From Verrucomicrobiota bacterium (GTDB lineage Bacteria; Verrucomicrobiota; Verrucomicrobiia; Opitutales; Opitutaceae): a stretch of DNA of 64,000 bases. The position numbers and the translations under genes were made by a program. The stretch spans positions 21,790 to 85,789 of the forward strand of contig JAEZAD010000021.1 of NCBI GenBank assembly GCA_023430565.1. Direction: 5' to 3'. The notes beneath the pieces were generated by a model that ran no database searches, was not told where the DNA came from, and was given only the letters and a program-made list of their open reading frames with translations. Shown piece after piece: positions 34,737-44,283 of this stretch; positions within the stretch are counted from its first letter, which is position 1; every line of letters begins with the position of its first letter.

Positions 34737-36187
34737 AGGCGGCGGAGCACGGCACGAGCGGCGTGCCAGCCGCACATGCCGTGAACGCCGCCGCCGGGGG
34801 GAGTGGAACTCGAGCAGAGGAAAACGCGGGGATTGGGCGTCGTGTAGGGATTGAGGCGCGGAATCGGCCGGAAGAGGAACTGCGAAAGATCGTTTTGGCC
34901 GCCGGCCATGTCGCCCCCGATCATGGTGGGATTGTGGGCTTCGAGCTGGGCCGGGCTGCGGGTGTGACGCGCCAGGATGCAATCGCGGAACCCTGGGGCG
35001 AAGCGTTCGATTTGGGCTTCGATGCGGGCGGTCATGTCGACGGTGCAGCCGTGAGGCACATGACAATAGGCCCAGCCGGTGTGATGTCCGGCGGGGGCGC
35101 GGCTCGAATCGATGAGCGATTGTTGCGCGACGAGCACGAAAGGTTTTTCGGGCGGGGTGCCGTGCATCATTTCGGATTCGGAACGAAGGACGTCGTCGAA
35201 ACCGCCGCAGACGTGAACGGTCGTGGCGCGCCGGCACTTCTCGTCACGCCATGGAATCGGCTGGCTCAGCGCCCAATCGACTTTGAAGACGGCCGGCCCG
35301 TGGCGGAAGCGAAGCAGGCGTGCGCGGTAGCCGGCGGGAAGTTCGTCGACCGCGATGCGGGCAAGCTGGTGCGGGCTTAGGTCGCAGACGATGGCACGGG
35401 CGCCGCGCAACTCGCGCAGGTCGTGGATATGCCGGCCGGTTTCGAGGGTCCCGCCGTGGTGAGTGAGCGCGCGAGTGAGCGCGGCGATGATTTGTTGGGA
35501 GCCGCCGCGGGCGCACGGCCAGTCGATCGCATGCGCGACGGCGGCGAGCACGAGTCCGAACGAGGCGGTGCCGGCGCGATCGAGCGCCATCACGGAGTGG
35601 GCGGCGCAACCGGCGAAGAGGGCGCGGGCGGCATCGGTTTCGAAGCGTGACCGCGCAACGTGCGCACACGAGCGGAGGCCGAGCAGACCGAAGCGGGCCG
35701 TCGTGAAGAGGTGTCGTGGTTGAACCTGCCAGACGGGGCCGAGCAGGGAGCGCACGAAATTTTCGTTCGCGAAAGGACGAAGGAGCCGGGCCCATGCTCG
35801 CGCGTCGGTGCCGAGATTTTCCGCGGTGTCATCGAGCGAGCGATCGAGCACGGCGGCGCCGCCGTCGGGAAGCGGGTGGGCGAGAGGATTTCGAGACCAG
35901 GCCCATTCGAGGCCGAAGCGGTCGAGCCCGATGTCGCGGAAAACGGGAGACAGAATCCCCATCGGGTGAATGGCGGCGCAGGTGTCGTGAACATACCCGG
36001 GCAGGGTGAGCTCGGCGGAACGACAGCCGCCGCCGGGAGTGGGAGCCGATTCGACGACGTGAACGGAAAGCCCGGCGCGTGCGAGCATGACGGCGGCGGT
36101 GAGGCCGTTGGGGCCGCTGCCGATGACGACGACGTCGGGTGGAGAAGTAGCTTGCACGGCGGTTGTATCGGAGAATCCACCAAGCAT
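34724..36187 (-). CDS. FAD-dependent phytoene-dehydrogenase-like oxidoreductase
   Basis: 487 aa. The dinucleotide-binding motif VVVIGSGPNGLTAAVMLARA begins near residue 19, followed by VVESAPTPGGGCRSAELTLPGYVHD. The C-terminal FAD signature region CSSSTPPGGGVHGMCGWHAA is present. This is the CrtI/PYROXD2 (COG1233) superfamily of desaturases, isomerases and related enzymes. No carotenoid genes (crtB, crtE) are adjacent, so a role outside carotenoid synthesis is as likely. No signal peptide. Confidence 0.8.
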   Translation of the reverse strand: MLGGFSDTTAVQATSPPDVVVIGSGPNGLTAAVMLARAGLSVHVVESAPTPGGGCRSAELTLPGYVHDTCAAIHPMGILSPVFRDIGLDRFGLEWAWSRNPLAHPLPDGGAAVLDRSLDDTAENLGTDARAWARLLRPFANENFVRSLLGPVWQVQPRHLFTTARFGLLGLRSCAHVARSRFETDAARALFAGCAAHSVMALDRAGTASFGLVLAAVAHAIDWPCARGGSQQIIAALTRALTHHGGTLETGRHIHDLRELRGARAIVCDLSPHQLARIAVDELPAGYRARLLRFRHGPAVFKVDWALSQPIPWRDEKCRRATTVHVCGGFDDVLRSESEMMHGTPPEKPFVLVAQQSLIDSSRAPAGHHTGWAYCHVPHGCTVDMTARIEAQIERFAPGFRDCILARHTRSPAQLEAHNPTMIGGDMAGGQNDLSQFLFRPIPRLNPYTTPNPRVFLCSSSTPPGGGVHGMCGWHAARAVLRRLHVA

Positions 36188-36259
36188 CGTCCCGCAAGCA
36201 AACCGGGCGTTCCATTGACCGCGCTCGTTGACTCGCGAGGCGGTGGACTAGGATGTCGT

Positions 36260-37825
36260 ATGAACATCCTGGTGACGGGCGGGACCGGAGTGATTGGAAA
36301 TGGCGCGATTCCGGCGCTGCTGCGGGCGGGGCATGGCGTGCGGTTGTTGACGCGGCATGCGTCGAAAGACGTGCGGGGTTTTCCGGAAGGCGTGGAGGCG
36401 TTCGAGGCGGACCTTGCGAATCAGGATGAGCTGGCGAGTGCGGCGGAAGGTTGCGACGTGGTTGTCCACATCGCGGGCATCGTCGATGAGACGCCGCCGG
36501 ACGTGACGTTCGAAAAAGTGAATGTGGAAGGGACGAGGCATCTGCTGGCGGCGGCGAAGGAGGCGGGCATCGAACGATTCGTGTATGTTTCCTCGCTGGG
36601 GGCGGATCGCGGCGAGTCGGATTATCACCGGTCGAAACGTGAGGCGGAGTCGCTCGTGCGCGGGTATTCCAACGGCTGGTTGATCCTGCGGCCGGGGAAT
36701 GTTTACGGGCCGGGGGACGAGACGATTTCGATGTTGCTGAAAATGATCCGGACACTGCCGGCGGTGCCGATGGTCGATGAAGGGCGGCAGCGTTTTCAGC
36801 CGCTCTGGTATGCGGACATCGGAAAGGCGATTGCGCAGGCGGTCGAGGAGCGGCAGGTGATGGGGCGGACGCTGGAGCTGGCGGGCGCGGACGTGACGAC
36901 CACCGCCGAGGTATTGGACCGGCTGGCGGCGATCACGGGGTGCAATCCGGCGCGGCTCGAAGTGCCGGTCTGGGTGGCGCAAGTCGGCACGAAGGCAATG
37001 GAGGCATTTGGCGCGACGGGGAAAAAGTGGTTGCGCGGCGCGGGCGTGGGGCAGCCGATCAATCCGGCTAAACTCGGGATGTTGCTCGAGGAGAATATCA
37101 TTCCGGAAGGCCGCCCCAATGCGCTCGTGAGTGTGTTTGGGATCAAGCCGACGCCGTTGGAGGAGGGACTCGAGGTGCTCGCGGATATGCTGCCGGAGCA
37201 GCTCCCGGGCGACGGCGTGGGGGCGGTGAAATCGGCAATTTACGCGGCGACGATCACCGGCGGTTCGAGGAATGCGAAGCAGTTGCTCGATTACGTTTGC
37301 GAACACATCGCGGAGGTGATGCCGATCGATTTTTCGGCGGAGCCCGACGCGCCGACGAGTGCGGAGGAGGGCGAGACGATGACCCTCGAGATCAAAGGAC
37401 GGGGAAATGTGCAGGTGCGGCTCGAGGAACGCACGGAGCAGCGGGCGACGTTTGTGACGATCGAAGGCCACCCGCTGGCCGGCGTGATGCAATTGCACGC
37501 CGAGGACGGGCAGGAGGGCGTGACGTTTTACGTTCTCACGGCGGCGCAGCCGGCGAATGTGATGGATTGGATCGCGCTGCGAACGGTGGGCGAGACGATG
37601 CAATCGGTGAACTGGCGGGCCGTGGTTCGGCGGGTGGTGGAGCTCAGCGAAGGGACGGCGCCCGAAGGCGTGCGAAAGACGTCGCACACCCTCGAGGACA
37701 AGGAAGTGGCGGAACTCCGGGGATGGCTCGAGAAACTCGTGCAGCGGCGGCAGAAGAAACAGCGGTCGGAAGCGGTCGCCGGAGACGACGGGTCGCCGCG
37801 CCGCCGCCGAACGCCGACGACGTGA
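36260..37825 (+). CDS. NAD(P)-dependent epimerase/dehydratase-like protein with C-terminal extension
   Basis: 521 aa from ATG 36260; the frame is open upstream but the Rossmann motif MNILVTGGTGVIGNGAIPAL sets the start. Residues 1-300 are an atypical extended SDR of the NDUFA9-like type: FVYVSSLGADRGESDYHRSK places a Tyr/Lys-like pair as YHRSK, and RPGNVYGPGD follows. Residues 300-420 (AITGC onward) are helical and resemble the extended tail of these proteins. Residues 420-521 are unassigned and end in a basic, probably disordered tail. The function is uncertain. Confidence 0.7.
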   Translation: MNILVTGGTGVIGNGAIPALLRAGHGVRLLTRHASKDVRGFPEGVEAFEADLANQDELASAAEGCDVVVHIAGIVDETPPDVTFEKVNVEGTRHLLAAAKEAGIERFVYVSSLGADRGESDYHRSKREAESLVRGYSNGWLILRPGNVYGPGDETISMLLKMIRTLPAVPMVDEGRQRFQPLWYADIGKAIAQAVEERQVMGRTLELAGADVTTTAEVLDRLAAITGCNPARLEVPVWVAQVGTKAMEAFGATGKKWLRGAGVGQPINPAKLGMLLEENIIPEGRPNALVSVFGIKPTPLEEGLEVLADMLPEQLPGDGVGAVKSAIYAATITGGSRNAKQLLDYVCEHIAEVMPIDFSAEPDAPTSAEEGETMTLEIKGRGNVQVRLEERTEQRATFVTIEGHPLAGVMQLHAEDGQEGVTFYVLTAAQPANVMDWIALRTVGETMQSVNWRAVVRRVVELSEGTAPEGVRKTSHTLEDKEVAELRGWLEKLVQRRQKKQRSEAVAGDDGSPRRRRTPTT

Positions 37826-37912
37826 CGCGGGCGGGCGCCGGTTTGCGGCGGGTTGAAGGATCGAGAAGAACTTTTGACGAGGGGAGTCGTCTTTGCGTGC
37901 CTAGCCTTCCCC

Positions 37913-38797
37913 ATGAAACTTACCCCGATCGCTGTTTTCGTTGTTTCCGCGTTAGCACTACCGCTCGCCGGCATGGCGGCGGAAACGCCACCGGTCTTTC
38001 CGCCGCACACCGTCGAAAACTCGCAGTTGCGCGTGCTGCCGCGCACCGCGGCGGGGCGGCATTACCAGCTCCACGTCGGGCTGCCGTCGAGTTACACGAA
38101 GGAATCGGCGAAGCGTTATCCGGTGGTTTACGTGACGGACGGTTACTGGGATTTTGAAAAGATCCGCGCGATTCAGGGAGCGCTCGTTTACGACAAGGTT
38201 GTGCCGGAGTTTATCTGGGTCGGGCTCGGATATGCCGGCGAAGAGCTGAACTATGGAAACCTGCGCCGCTGGGAGTTATCGCCGGTCGCTTTCGGCGGCG
38301 GGGGGGCCGACGAATCGGGGCACGCAGCCGATTATCTCGAGACGATCGAGACGGAGATCATTCCCTTCATCGAGCGCGAGTATCGCGCCGATCCGTCTTA
38401 TCGCGTGCTCGCCGGCGCGTCGCTCGGCGGGCTGTTCACGTTGTATTCGATGTATTCGAAGCCTGAGCTGTTTCAGGGCTACATCGCGGCCACGCCGGCT
38501 ATCGTGGTCGGCAACGACTGGCTTCTAGGCTACGAAGAGAAGTTCGCGAAGAGCGGAAAGCCGCTGAAAGCGCGATTGTATGTCGCGGGCGGCGGCAACG
38601 AATCGCCGGGATTCCTCGGCGGCATTCTTCGCTACCATCAACGTGTCTCCTCGCGCAAACACGATGGGCTGGCGTATAAGTTCCGCATCATCGAGGGCGA
38701 GCGGCACGCCGGGATGCAGCTGGAGACTTACACGCGAGGGCTACGATTTGTGTTTGAGCCGCTCGCGCCCGAGAATGGGCCGGCTCGCGCGCCGTGA
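37913..38797 (+). CDS. Secreted alpha/beta-hydrolase esterase
   Basis: 294 aa from ATG 37913. Signal peptide MKLTPIAVFVVSALALPLAG, cut near MAAE. Esterase_D/Fes-like fold: YPVVYVTDGYWDF, VGLGYAGEE, the nucleophile elbow LAGASLGGLFTLYSMY (GxSxG) and a C-terminal GERHAGMQ carrying the catalytic His. Substrates in this family include feruloyl and siderophore esters; given the xylan genes nearby, a hemicellulose ester is plausible but not shown. Its stop is followed by a 209-bp gap. Confidence 0.8.
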   Translation: MKLTPIAVFVVSALALPLAGMAAETPPVFPPHTVENSQLRVLPRTAAGRHYQLHVGLPSSYTKESAKRYPVVYVTDGYWDFEKIRAIQGALVYDKVVPEFIWVGLGYAGEELNYGNLRRWELSPVAFGGGGADESGHAADYLETIETEIIPFIEREYRADPSYRVLAGASLGGLFTLYSMYSKPELFQGYIAATPAIVVGNDWLLGYEEKFAKSGKPLKARLYVAGGGNESPGFLGGILRYHQRVSSRKHDGLAYKFRIIEGERHAGMQLETYTRGLRFVFEPLAPENGPARAP

Positions 38798-38907
38798 CGG
38801 GGAGAGAGGTTGCGGGCCTCCCGCCCCATCGAAGGCCGAACTAGCGCGTTGCTAGGGTGTTGGTCCCATAAACGCCGTGTTTTTGCAGCATAAAGCGCCT
38901 AATTAAG

Positions 38908-38947
38908 CCGCTTTAAAAGAAGGTGTTGTAGATTTCTTTTAAAGCGG
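38908..38947. repeat. 14-bp perfect inverted repeat upstream of the large Ig-like protein
   Basis: CCGCTTTAAAAGAA at 38908-38921 and its exact complement at 38934-38947 enclose a 12-nt loop, 59 bp before the next start. AT-rich arms in a GC-rich genome make this stand out. It could be an operator or a leader hairpin of the long 5' region. No T-run follows, and no known riboswitch was recognised in 38798-39006. Confidence 0.55.
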
Positions 38948-39006
38948 TGGGAGCAATGTGTCGACATCTGGGGTGAAACTCCTAGATATCCGACCACACC
39001 TTTCCC

Positions 39007-41904
39007 ATGAACTCCTACGTAGGTTCCCCCATCACCTCGTGGCTGGCGCGCATTGTTTTGATTTTCGCGTTAAGCCTCGGTGTTTCCACGGCGGTCGGTC
39101 AATTCGGTCTGCCGGGAGAAGGCGACAAGGTCGTCTACAATCCCGATACGACGCAGCTGCAGCAAGGACAGCAGCCGTTCCATACCTATTTCGACCTGAC
39201 GATCACATCGCCGGTGAATCTCGCGAGCGGCGCGTGGACGATCGACATGGAACTCGTCGTTTCCGAGTCCCCCGGCGGAGTGGATCTTCAGACCGCGGCT
39301 TCCTACATCACATTTGTCGATCCGATCACGGGTGCGCCGAAGAACCAGCTCCTCTTTCTCGCTCCCGGAGAAGCTCAGGTCGTGCGCGTAAAAACCGACA
39401 TTCCGTATGGGTCTGATGAAGGTGATTTCAGATATTTGGTGACGACGTCCGGCTGGCCCGGGCAGGTGTTGAACGACGGCATGGAGATCAACGCGCAGGC
39501 GGCGCTCCCTTCCGGCGTGAATGCCCCCGCGGTTTCGATTCTGACGCCTCCGGATGGAACGCACTACACCTACACCCTTGGCGGGCCGCCGGTGCCGGTG
39601 GAAATCCAGATTCAGGGCAGTGCGAATCCCTCGGCGCCGGTCGAAACCCTGGTCGCGTCGCTGAGCGGGGTGGACGCGCTCGGTAATACGATTCTCGCCG
39701 AAACGCCGCTCAACATGGTTCTGACCGCGCTCGGCGAACCGGACGCCTACGGCGACGTGGTCTTTCCCGTGTCGCAAGCGGGCACCTACACGATCACTGC
39801 GACCGCGACGAATGCGATCGGCTCCGACATGACTTCGAGCACGTTTGTCGTCGTCCAACAAGTGCCGCCGCCGACGGTGGTGATCGATCCGCCGGTCAAC
39901 AATCCTACCTACACCTATGTGCGCGGCGTCACTTCGACGAGCGTGCCGTATTCGTTCACGGGCTCGACGCTGCTCGGTAACATCATCGAGCTCACCGCCA
40001 CGTTGGACGGTGTGCCGTTCAATCCCGACCTTCTGATCGGCGTCGGCCAGGCGGCGAATGCGACGGGATCCGGTGTTTTCGTTTACGACGCGTCTACGCC
40101 CGGTGGTCTCGGCCAGCATACCATCGTCGTGACCGCGAAATCCGAATACGGCCAGGCCACGACGTCTGCGACGTTCGTCGTCGCCGAAGTCGTGCCGACC
40201 ATCGCGATCGATATCACCGCCCCAGCGAACGGTCTCGTGATCGTTCAGCCGCCGGATGCGTCGGCGGTCAACGTGCCTTACAGCTTCGTCGGCTCGACGA
40301 CGCACGGCGCGAACGTCACCCGTCTCACAGCCACGCTGACGAAGGATGGGATCACGTCGCCGCTGTCGATCGGAACAGTTTCCAACCTCAACACGCCCGA
40401 GGCGACCGGCAGCGGCCTGTTTCTCAATCTTCAGCCTGGCGTTTACACGCTCGAGGCGACGGCAACGAACGCGGCGCTCGGGTTGATCGCGACGGACGCG
40501 GTGATGTTTACCGTCGTTCCGCCGCCGCCCCCCGTGATCGTGTTCACCCAAGCGCCGGCGCCGACTTACACGACGCTGCGCGGTCATGCGCTTTCGCTCC
40601 CGTTCGCGATTCAAACGACCGGCACGGGGGCCTACATCACGGTGCAAACGGTTGCATTGAACGGTCAGCCGGTCGCATTTGCGTCCACGGCCAACGGCAC
40701 CTCGCTCATCGCCACTGGCACGGGCACGCTGTCGATTGCGGCGCCCACGACCGGCAGTAACGATTACACGCTCGTCGCGACGGGCACGGACACTTACGGC
40801 CGCACGGTCACGACCGAGACGCATTTCACCGTCGTCGTGAACGAGCCCGCGATCGCCATCGCCATCAATCCCGAGATCGCGGCGAACTCGCCCTACACGC
40901 TGCCAAGCAGCGGCGTCCTTGCGATTCCGTTTACGTTCACCGGCACGATCACGAACGGCGCCACGGTCGACACGATCGTGGGCGACATGAACGGCACCAG
41001 CGTGTCGATCAGCAGCACCTCCGGCCTGGGCGTTTCCTCCCTGGCGACGGCGTCTGGCACGCTCATCGTGACCGAGCCCGGCACGTATGTCGTGACGGCG
41101 ACCGACACGAACACGCTCAGCGGTCTGAGTGCGACGGCATCGGTCACGTTCGTGGTCGAAGCTTCGAGTGAGCCGAGCCGCATCGACGGCCTGCTGTTCT
41201 TCGACGTGAATTTCAACGGCGTCCGCGAAGCGGGCGAATACGGGATGCCGGGCATCCCGGTCACGCTGCTCACTTCGTCCGGTCAGACGGTCGCGACGAC
41301 CGTTTCCGGTGTGAACGGCGCCTACTCCTTCACGCCGGACGCGGGTTCCTACCTCGTTTCGGCGGGCGCGGTTTCGGGTCTTTCGTTCACGACGATGGCC
41401 GATCACGCGATCACGTTGTCGGGGTCCAACCAGGTTGCGCCGGACACCGGCTACGGCCTGCACTTCGCCGCGATCAACGGCAAGGTCGCGAACGGATTCA
41501 CGATCGGCTTTTGGAAAAACAACATCGACAAGGCGCTCGCCGGAAAGACGAAGGGCGTGCAGCTCAGCGCGCAGACTCTCGCGGCTTACACGACGGTCGT
41601 CGGCCAGCTCGCGCTCGAGCCGTTTACGAATCTCACAATGAAGGCGGCGAGCGATGCGATGTCCGCCAAGGGCTCCGTGCCGGCGACGCTGCTCGCGAAG
41701 CAGCTGGTCGCGTCGGAATACAACTACGCCAACGGCGCCTACATCGGCGGCAATCAAACGCTCACTTACGCGTTCATCTACTACGCGGAGCACGTCCTCA
41801 AGAACGCGAACAGCTACAGCAGTAGCTACATCATCTTCGTGAAGGACTGGTGCGACGCCTACAACAACAGCCACGGCGGCGCGATCTCCGGTCCGCAGCC
41901 CTGA
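39007..41904 (+). CDS. Large secreted protein with Ig-like repeats, SdrD B-like domain and GFWKNN-type C-terminus
   Basis: 965 aa. Signal peptide up to STAVGQ (about residue 31). Then a beta domain (32-170) and about five Ig-like repeats of 100-120 residues, each ending in a pattern such as TYTITATATNAIGSDMTSST or YTLVATGTDTYGRTVTTETH. Residues 725-800 (IDGLLFFDVNFNGVREAGEY) are an SdrD B-like/Cna-B-type domain. The last 155 residues start with ANGFTIGFWKNNIDKAL, a motif found at the C-terminus of other bacterial surface proteins. No PEP-CTERM or LPXTG tail. A surface or extracellular adhesion or matrix protein is likely. A strong terminator follows. Confidence 0.8.
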   Translation: MNSYVGSPITSWLARIVLIFALSLGVSTAVGQFGLPGEGDKVVYNPDTTQLQQGQQPFHTYFDLTITSPVNLASGAWTIDMELVVSESPGGVDLQTAASYITFVDPITGAPKNQLLFLAPGEAQVVRVKTDIPYGSDEGDFRYLVTTSGWPGQVLNDGMEINAQAALPSGVNAPAVSILTPPDGTHYTYTLGGPPVPVEIQIQGSANPSAPVETLVASLSGVDALGNTILAETPLNMVLTALGEPDAYGDVVFPVSQAGTYTITATATNAIGSDMTSSTFVVVQQVPPPTVVIDPPVNNPTYTYVRGVTSTSVPYSFTGSTLLGNIIELTATLDGVPFNPDLLIGVGQAANATGSGVFVYDASTPGGLGQHTIVVTAKSEYGQATTSATFVVAEVVPTIAIDITAPANGLVIVQPPDASAVNVPYSFVGSTTHGANVTRLTATLTKDGITSPLSIGTVSNLNTPEATGSGLFLNLQPGVYTLEATATNAALGLIATDAVMFTVVPPPPPVIVFTQAPAPTYTTLRGHALSLPFAIQTTGTGAYITVQTVALNGQPVAFASTANGTSLIATGTGTLSIAAPTTGSNDYTLVATGTDTYGRTVTTETHFTVVVNEPAIAIAINPEIAANSPYTLPSSGVLAIPFTFTGTITNGATVDTIVGDMNGTSVSISSTSGLGVSSLATASGTLIVTEPGTYVVTATDTNTLSGLSATASVTFVVEASSEPSRIDGLLFFDVNFNGVREAGEYGMPGIPVTLLTSSGQTVATTVSGVNGAYSFTPDAGSYLVSAGAVSGLSFTTMADHAITLSGSNQVAPDTGYGLHFAAINGKVANGFTIGFWKNNIDKALAGKTKGVQLSAQTLAAYTTVVGQLALEPFTNLTMKAASDAMSAKGSVPATLLAKQLVASEYNYANGAYIGGNQTLTYAFIYYAEHVLKNANSYSSSYIIFVKDWCDAYNNSHGGAISGPQP

Positions 41905-41925
41905 GCTGAAACGCTGACAGCTTTG

Positions 41926-41963
41926 GCCCGCGGCACGTTTCGGCGCGCTGCGGGCTTTTTCTT
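41926..41963 (+). terminator. Rho-independent terminator after the Ig-like protein gene
   Basis: GCCCGCGGC pairs with GCTGCGGGC (one G-T pair) around a 12-nt loop, followed by TTTTTCTT. It lies 22 bp after the stop and just before the convergent GH3 stop. Confidence 0.85.
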
Positions 41964-41965
41964 GC

Positions 41966-44149
41966 TCAAACCACGCGGAACCGCGCGCGTAATCCCGCCT
42001 CGTCTTCGGCGTGGCGGGCAATGATCGCCTCGTAAGTCAGCGGTTCGACGACCCAGCCGCGACTCTCGTCGTAATAAGCGAGATCGGCGACCGGCACCTC
42101 GAGCGCGACGCTCCGCGTTTCACCGGGAGCGAGCGTCACGCGCTTGAAGGCTTTCAACTCTCTCGGAGCGCGGTCCACCCGCGAGCCGCGCGCACTGACG
42201 TAGAGTTGCACGACCTCGTCTCCGGCAACGGCGCCGGTATTCGTAATGTCGATGCTCGTCCGCAGGGTGTCGTCCGCCCCCAGCTGCTCGCGCTCCAGCT
42301 GGAGGTTCGTGTGCTGCCATGTCGTATAACCGAGGCCGAAACCGAAAGGAAAGGCCGCGGCGGCGCGGTCTCGCGCGAGCTTTCGATAACCGTGCCAAAG
42401 ATCGTAGACGACCGACGTCGCATCGCGATCGAAGGCCGGTAAATCTTCTGCGCGCCGCGGGAACGTGCACGGCAGGCGGCCGCCCGGGTTTGTGCGACCG
42501 AGCAAGGCGTCGGCGAGGGCGTGTCCGCCTTCCATGCCCGGATACCACAGAACGACGATTCCGCTCACGCGCTCGCGCCACGCTTCCGTGATCACGGCGC
42601 TGCCGACCATCAACACGACGATCGTCCGCGGATTGGCGGCGGCGACGGTTTGAATCAGGAGTTCGTCGCGTGGATGAAGCGTGAGCCGCGACCGATCGCC
42701 GCCGGGCGAGAAACTGCCTTCCTGCTGACCGTGGCCGGGGAGAATCTTGCGCGCGATCGGCTGCTCCTCCGGCGAGGGCGGAGGGAACGTGGGCGCGAAC
42801 ATCGGGATCATGTCCGGCGGGATGTATTCGCCTTCGTCTTCGTGCGTGTAGCCGACGATGACCACGGCGGCGTTGGCGTGTCGCGCGACGCCGGCCGCTC
42901 GCGCGGGATCGCCGCCGTCGTCGAACCTGACAGCGCTCTCGCCGAGCGCGGCTTGAATTCCCTCGAGCGGAGTGACGACGTAAGCCGGCTGCGTGTTGCT
43001 GGAGCCGCCGTCGCCGGTGTTGCGTGTGGCGGCGAGACGTCCAATCACGGCGAGGCTTTCGCCGGCGCGGAGCGGCAGGGCGGCGTGGTCGTTTTTCAGC
43101 AGAACGATGCTCTTCGCCGCCGCTTCGCGGGCGAGTTGCCGGTGTTCGGCGCAGCCCACGCTCGCCGGGGTGTAGTCGGCGGCGTTTCGACCTTGGGCGA
43201 AGCGGATCTGCTGACGAAGGATTCGCACCGCGGCATCGTCGATCCGCGCCATCGGAACCGCGCCGCTGCGCACCGTCGCGGGCAACTCGCGGTGAAACCG
43301 CATGCTGAACGGCATCTCGATGTCCTGTCCGGCGAGCACCGCTTTCAGGGGATCGCGCAGGCCGAAGATGAAATCCGTGATGACGAAGCCGTCGAAACCC
43401 CATTGCTCCTTCAGAATCGTGGTAAGGAGCGGACGGTTTTCGCCGGCCCATTCGCCGTTGACGCTGTTGTAGGCGCTCATCACGGAGGCGACGCCGGCGT
43501 CCACGACCGCCTTGAAATGCGGCAGGTAAATTTCGTGCAGCGCGCGGGCGTCGATCTTCACGTCGATCTTGAAGCGCGCGTTCTCCATCGAGTTGAGCGC
43601 GTAATGTTTCACGCACGCCATCACGTGGCGTTGGACGCCACGGGCCAGCGCGGCGCCCAGCGCGCCGAGATGGCGCGGATCCTCGCCGTAGGTTTCCTGC
43701 GCGCGTCCCCAGGCGGGATGGCGGAGAAGGTTGATGCAGACGCCGCCGAAAAAGTTTCCGCCGAGTGCGCGCAACTCGCGTCCAATCGCGTCGCCGATGC
43801 GCTCCTCGAGGTCGGCGTCCCAGGTCGCCCCACGTGCCATCGAAACGGGAAACGTGGTCGCGCCTTTCATGATGATTCCGCGGGGGCCGTCGACGAAGCG
43901 AATGCCGGGAATCCCCAACCGCGGCACGGCGCCCGCGACCCACGGTCGGCTCGCGTAGCCGAAGGGGGCGAGCATCTCGGCGAGGCCGGACCAAAACGGC
44001 GTGTCGCCATCCAGCAGGCCGAGCTTTTCCTCGGGCGTGAGCGCCGCCAGAAGTTCGCGGGCCTTCGCGTCGATTTGTGCGGCGGAGAGCGTTTGCGCAG
44101 TTTCGAGCGAGCCGAAGGCGGCGGACGAGGGGGCGGGGTCGGAGGACAT
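41966..44149 (-). CDS. GH3 beta-glucosidase/beta-xylosidase-type hydrolase
   Basis: 727 aa from ATG 44149. Domain order is the TIM barrel, an alpha/beta sandwich, then a C-terminal fibronectin-III-like domain (RVTLAPGETRSVALEVPV). The nucleophile is Asp 259 in GFDGFVITDF. Substrate-binding KHYALNSMENAR and the RHPAWGRAQETYGEDP segment are typical of bacterial GH3. No signal peptide, so it hydrolyses imported oligosaccharides in the cytoplasm. Divergent from the CE15 esterase with a 134-bp gap, which holds an imperfect inverted repeat (CCAAGCGAAACGATTGG at 44184-44200) that may be a sugar-regulator operator. The exact substrate is not predictable. Confidence 0.9.
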   Translation of the reverse strand: MSSDPAPSSAAFGSLETAQTLSAAQIDAKARELLAALTPEEKLGLLDGDTPFWSGLAEMLAPFGYASRPWVAGAVPRLGIPGIRFVDGPRGIIMKGATTFPVSMARGATWDADLEERIGDAIGRELRALGGNFFGGVCINLLRHPAWGRAQETYGEDPRHLGALGAALARGVQRHVMACVKHYALNSMENARFKIDVKIDARALHEIYLPHFKAVVDAGVASVMSAYNSVNGEWAGENRPLLTTILKEQWGFDGFVITDFIFGLRDPLKAVLAGQDIEMPFSMRFHRELPATVRSGAVPMARIDDAAVRILRQQIRFAQGRNAADYTPASVGCAEHRQLAREAAAKSIVLLKNDHAALPLRAGESLAVIGRLAATRNTGDGGSSNTQPAYVVTPLEGIQAALGESAVRFDDGGDPARAAGVARHANAAVVIVGYTHEDEGEYIPPDMIPMFAPTFPPPSPEEQPIARKILPGHGQQEGSFSPGGDRSRLTLHPRDELLIQTVAAANPRTIVVLMVGSAVITEAWRERVSGIVVLWYPGMEGGHALADALLGRTNPGGRLPCTFPRRAEDLPAFDRDATSVVYDLWHGYRKLARDRAAAAFPFGFGLGYTTWQHTNLQLEREQLGADDTLRTSIDITNTGAVAGDEVVQLYVSARGSRVDRAPRELKAFKRVTLAPGETRSVALEVPVADLAYYDESRGWVVEPLTYEAIIARHAEDEAGLRARFRVV

Positions 44150-44283
44150 CGGGAGGATTAACGTTGCGCGTTGCGCGGCCTTGCCAAGCGAAACGATTGG
44201 CCGGCGACGCCTGATTGGCGATCGGAGTCGACGCAACATTTCCGATGCGCTTGCGTCGAACGCACGATCCCCAAACCCACCCC

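Noticed and set aside
39070..42021. 983-codon minus-strand open frame opposite the Ig-like protein
   Set aside because: Arg/Asp-rich shadow; the plus-strand frame has a signal peptide, repeats and a terminator.
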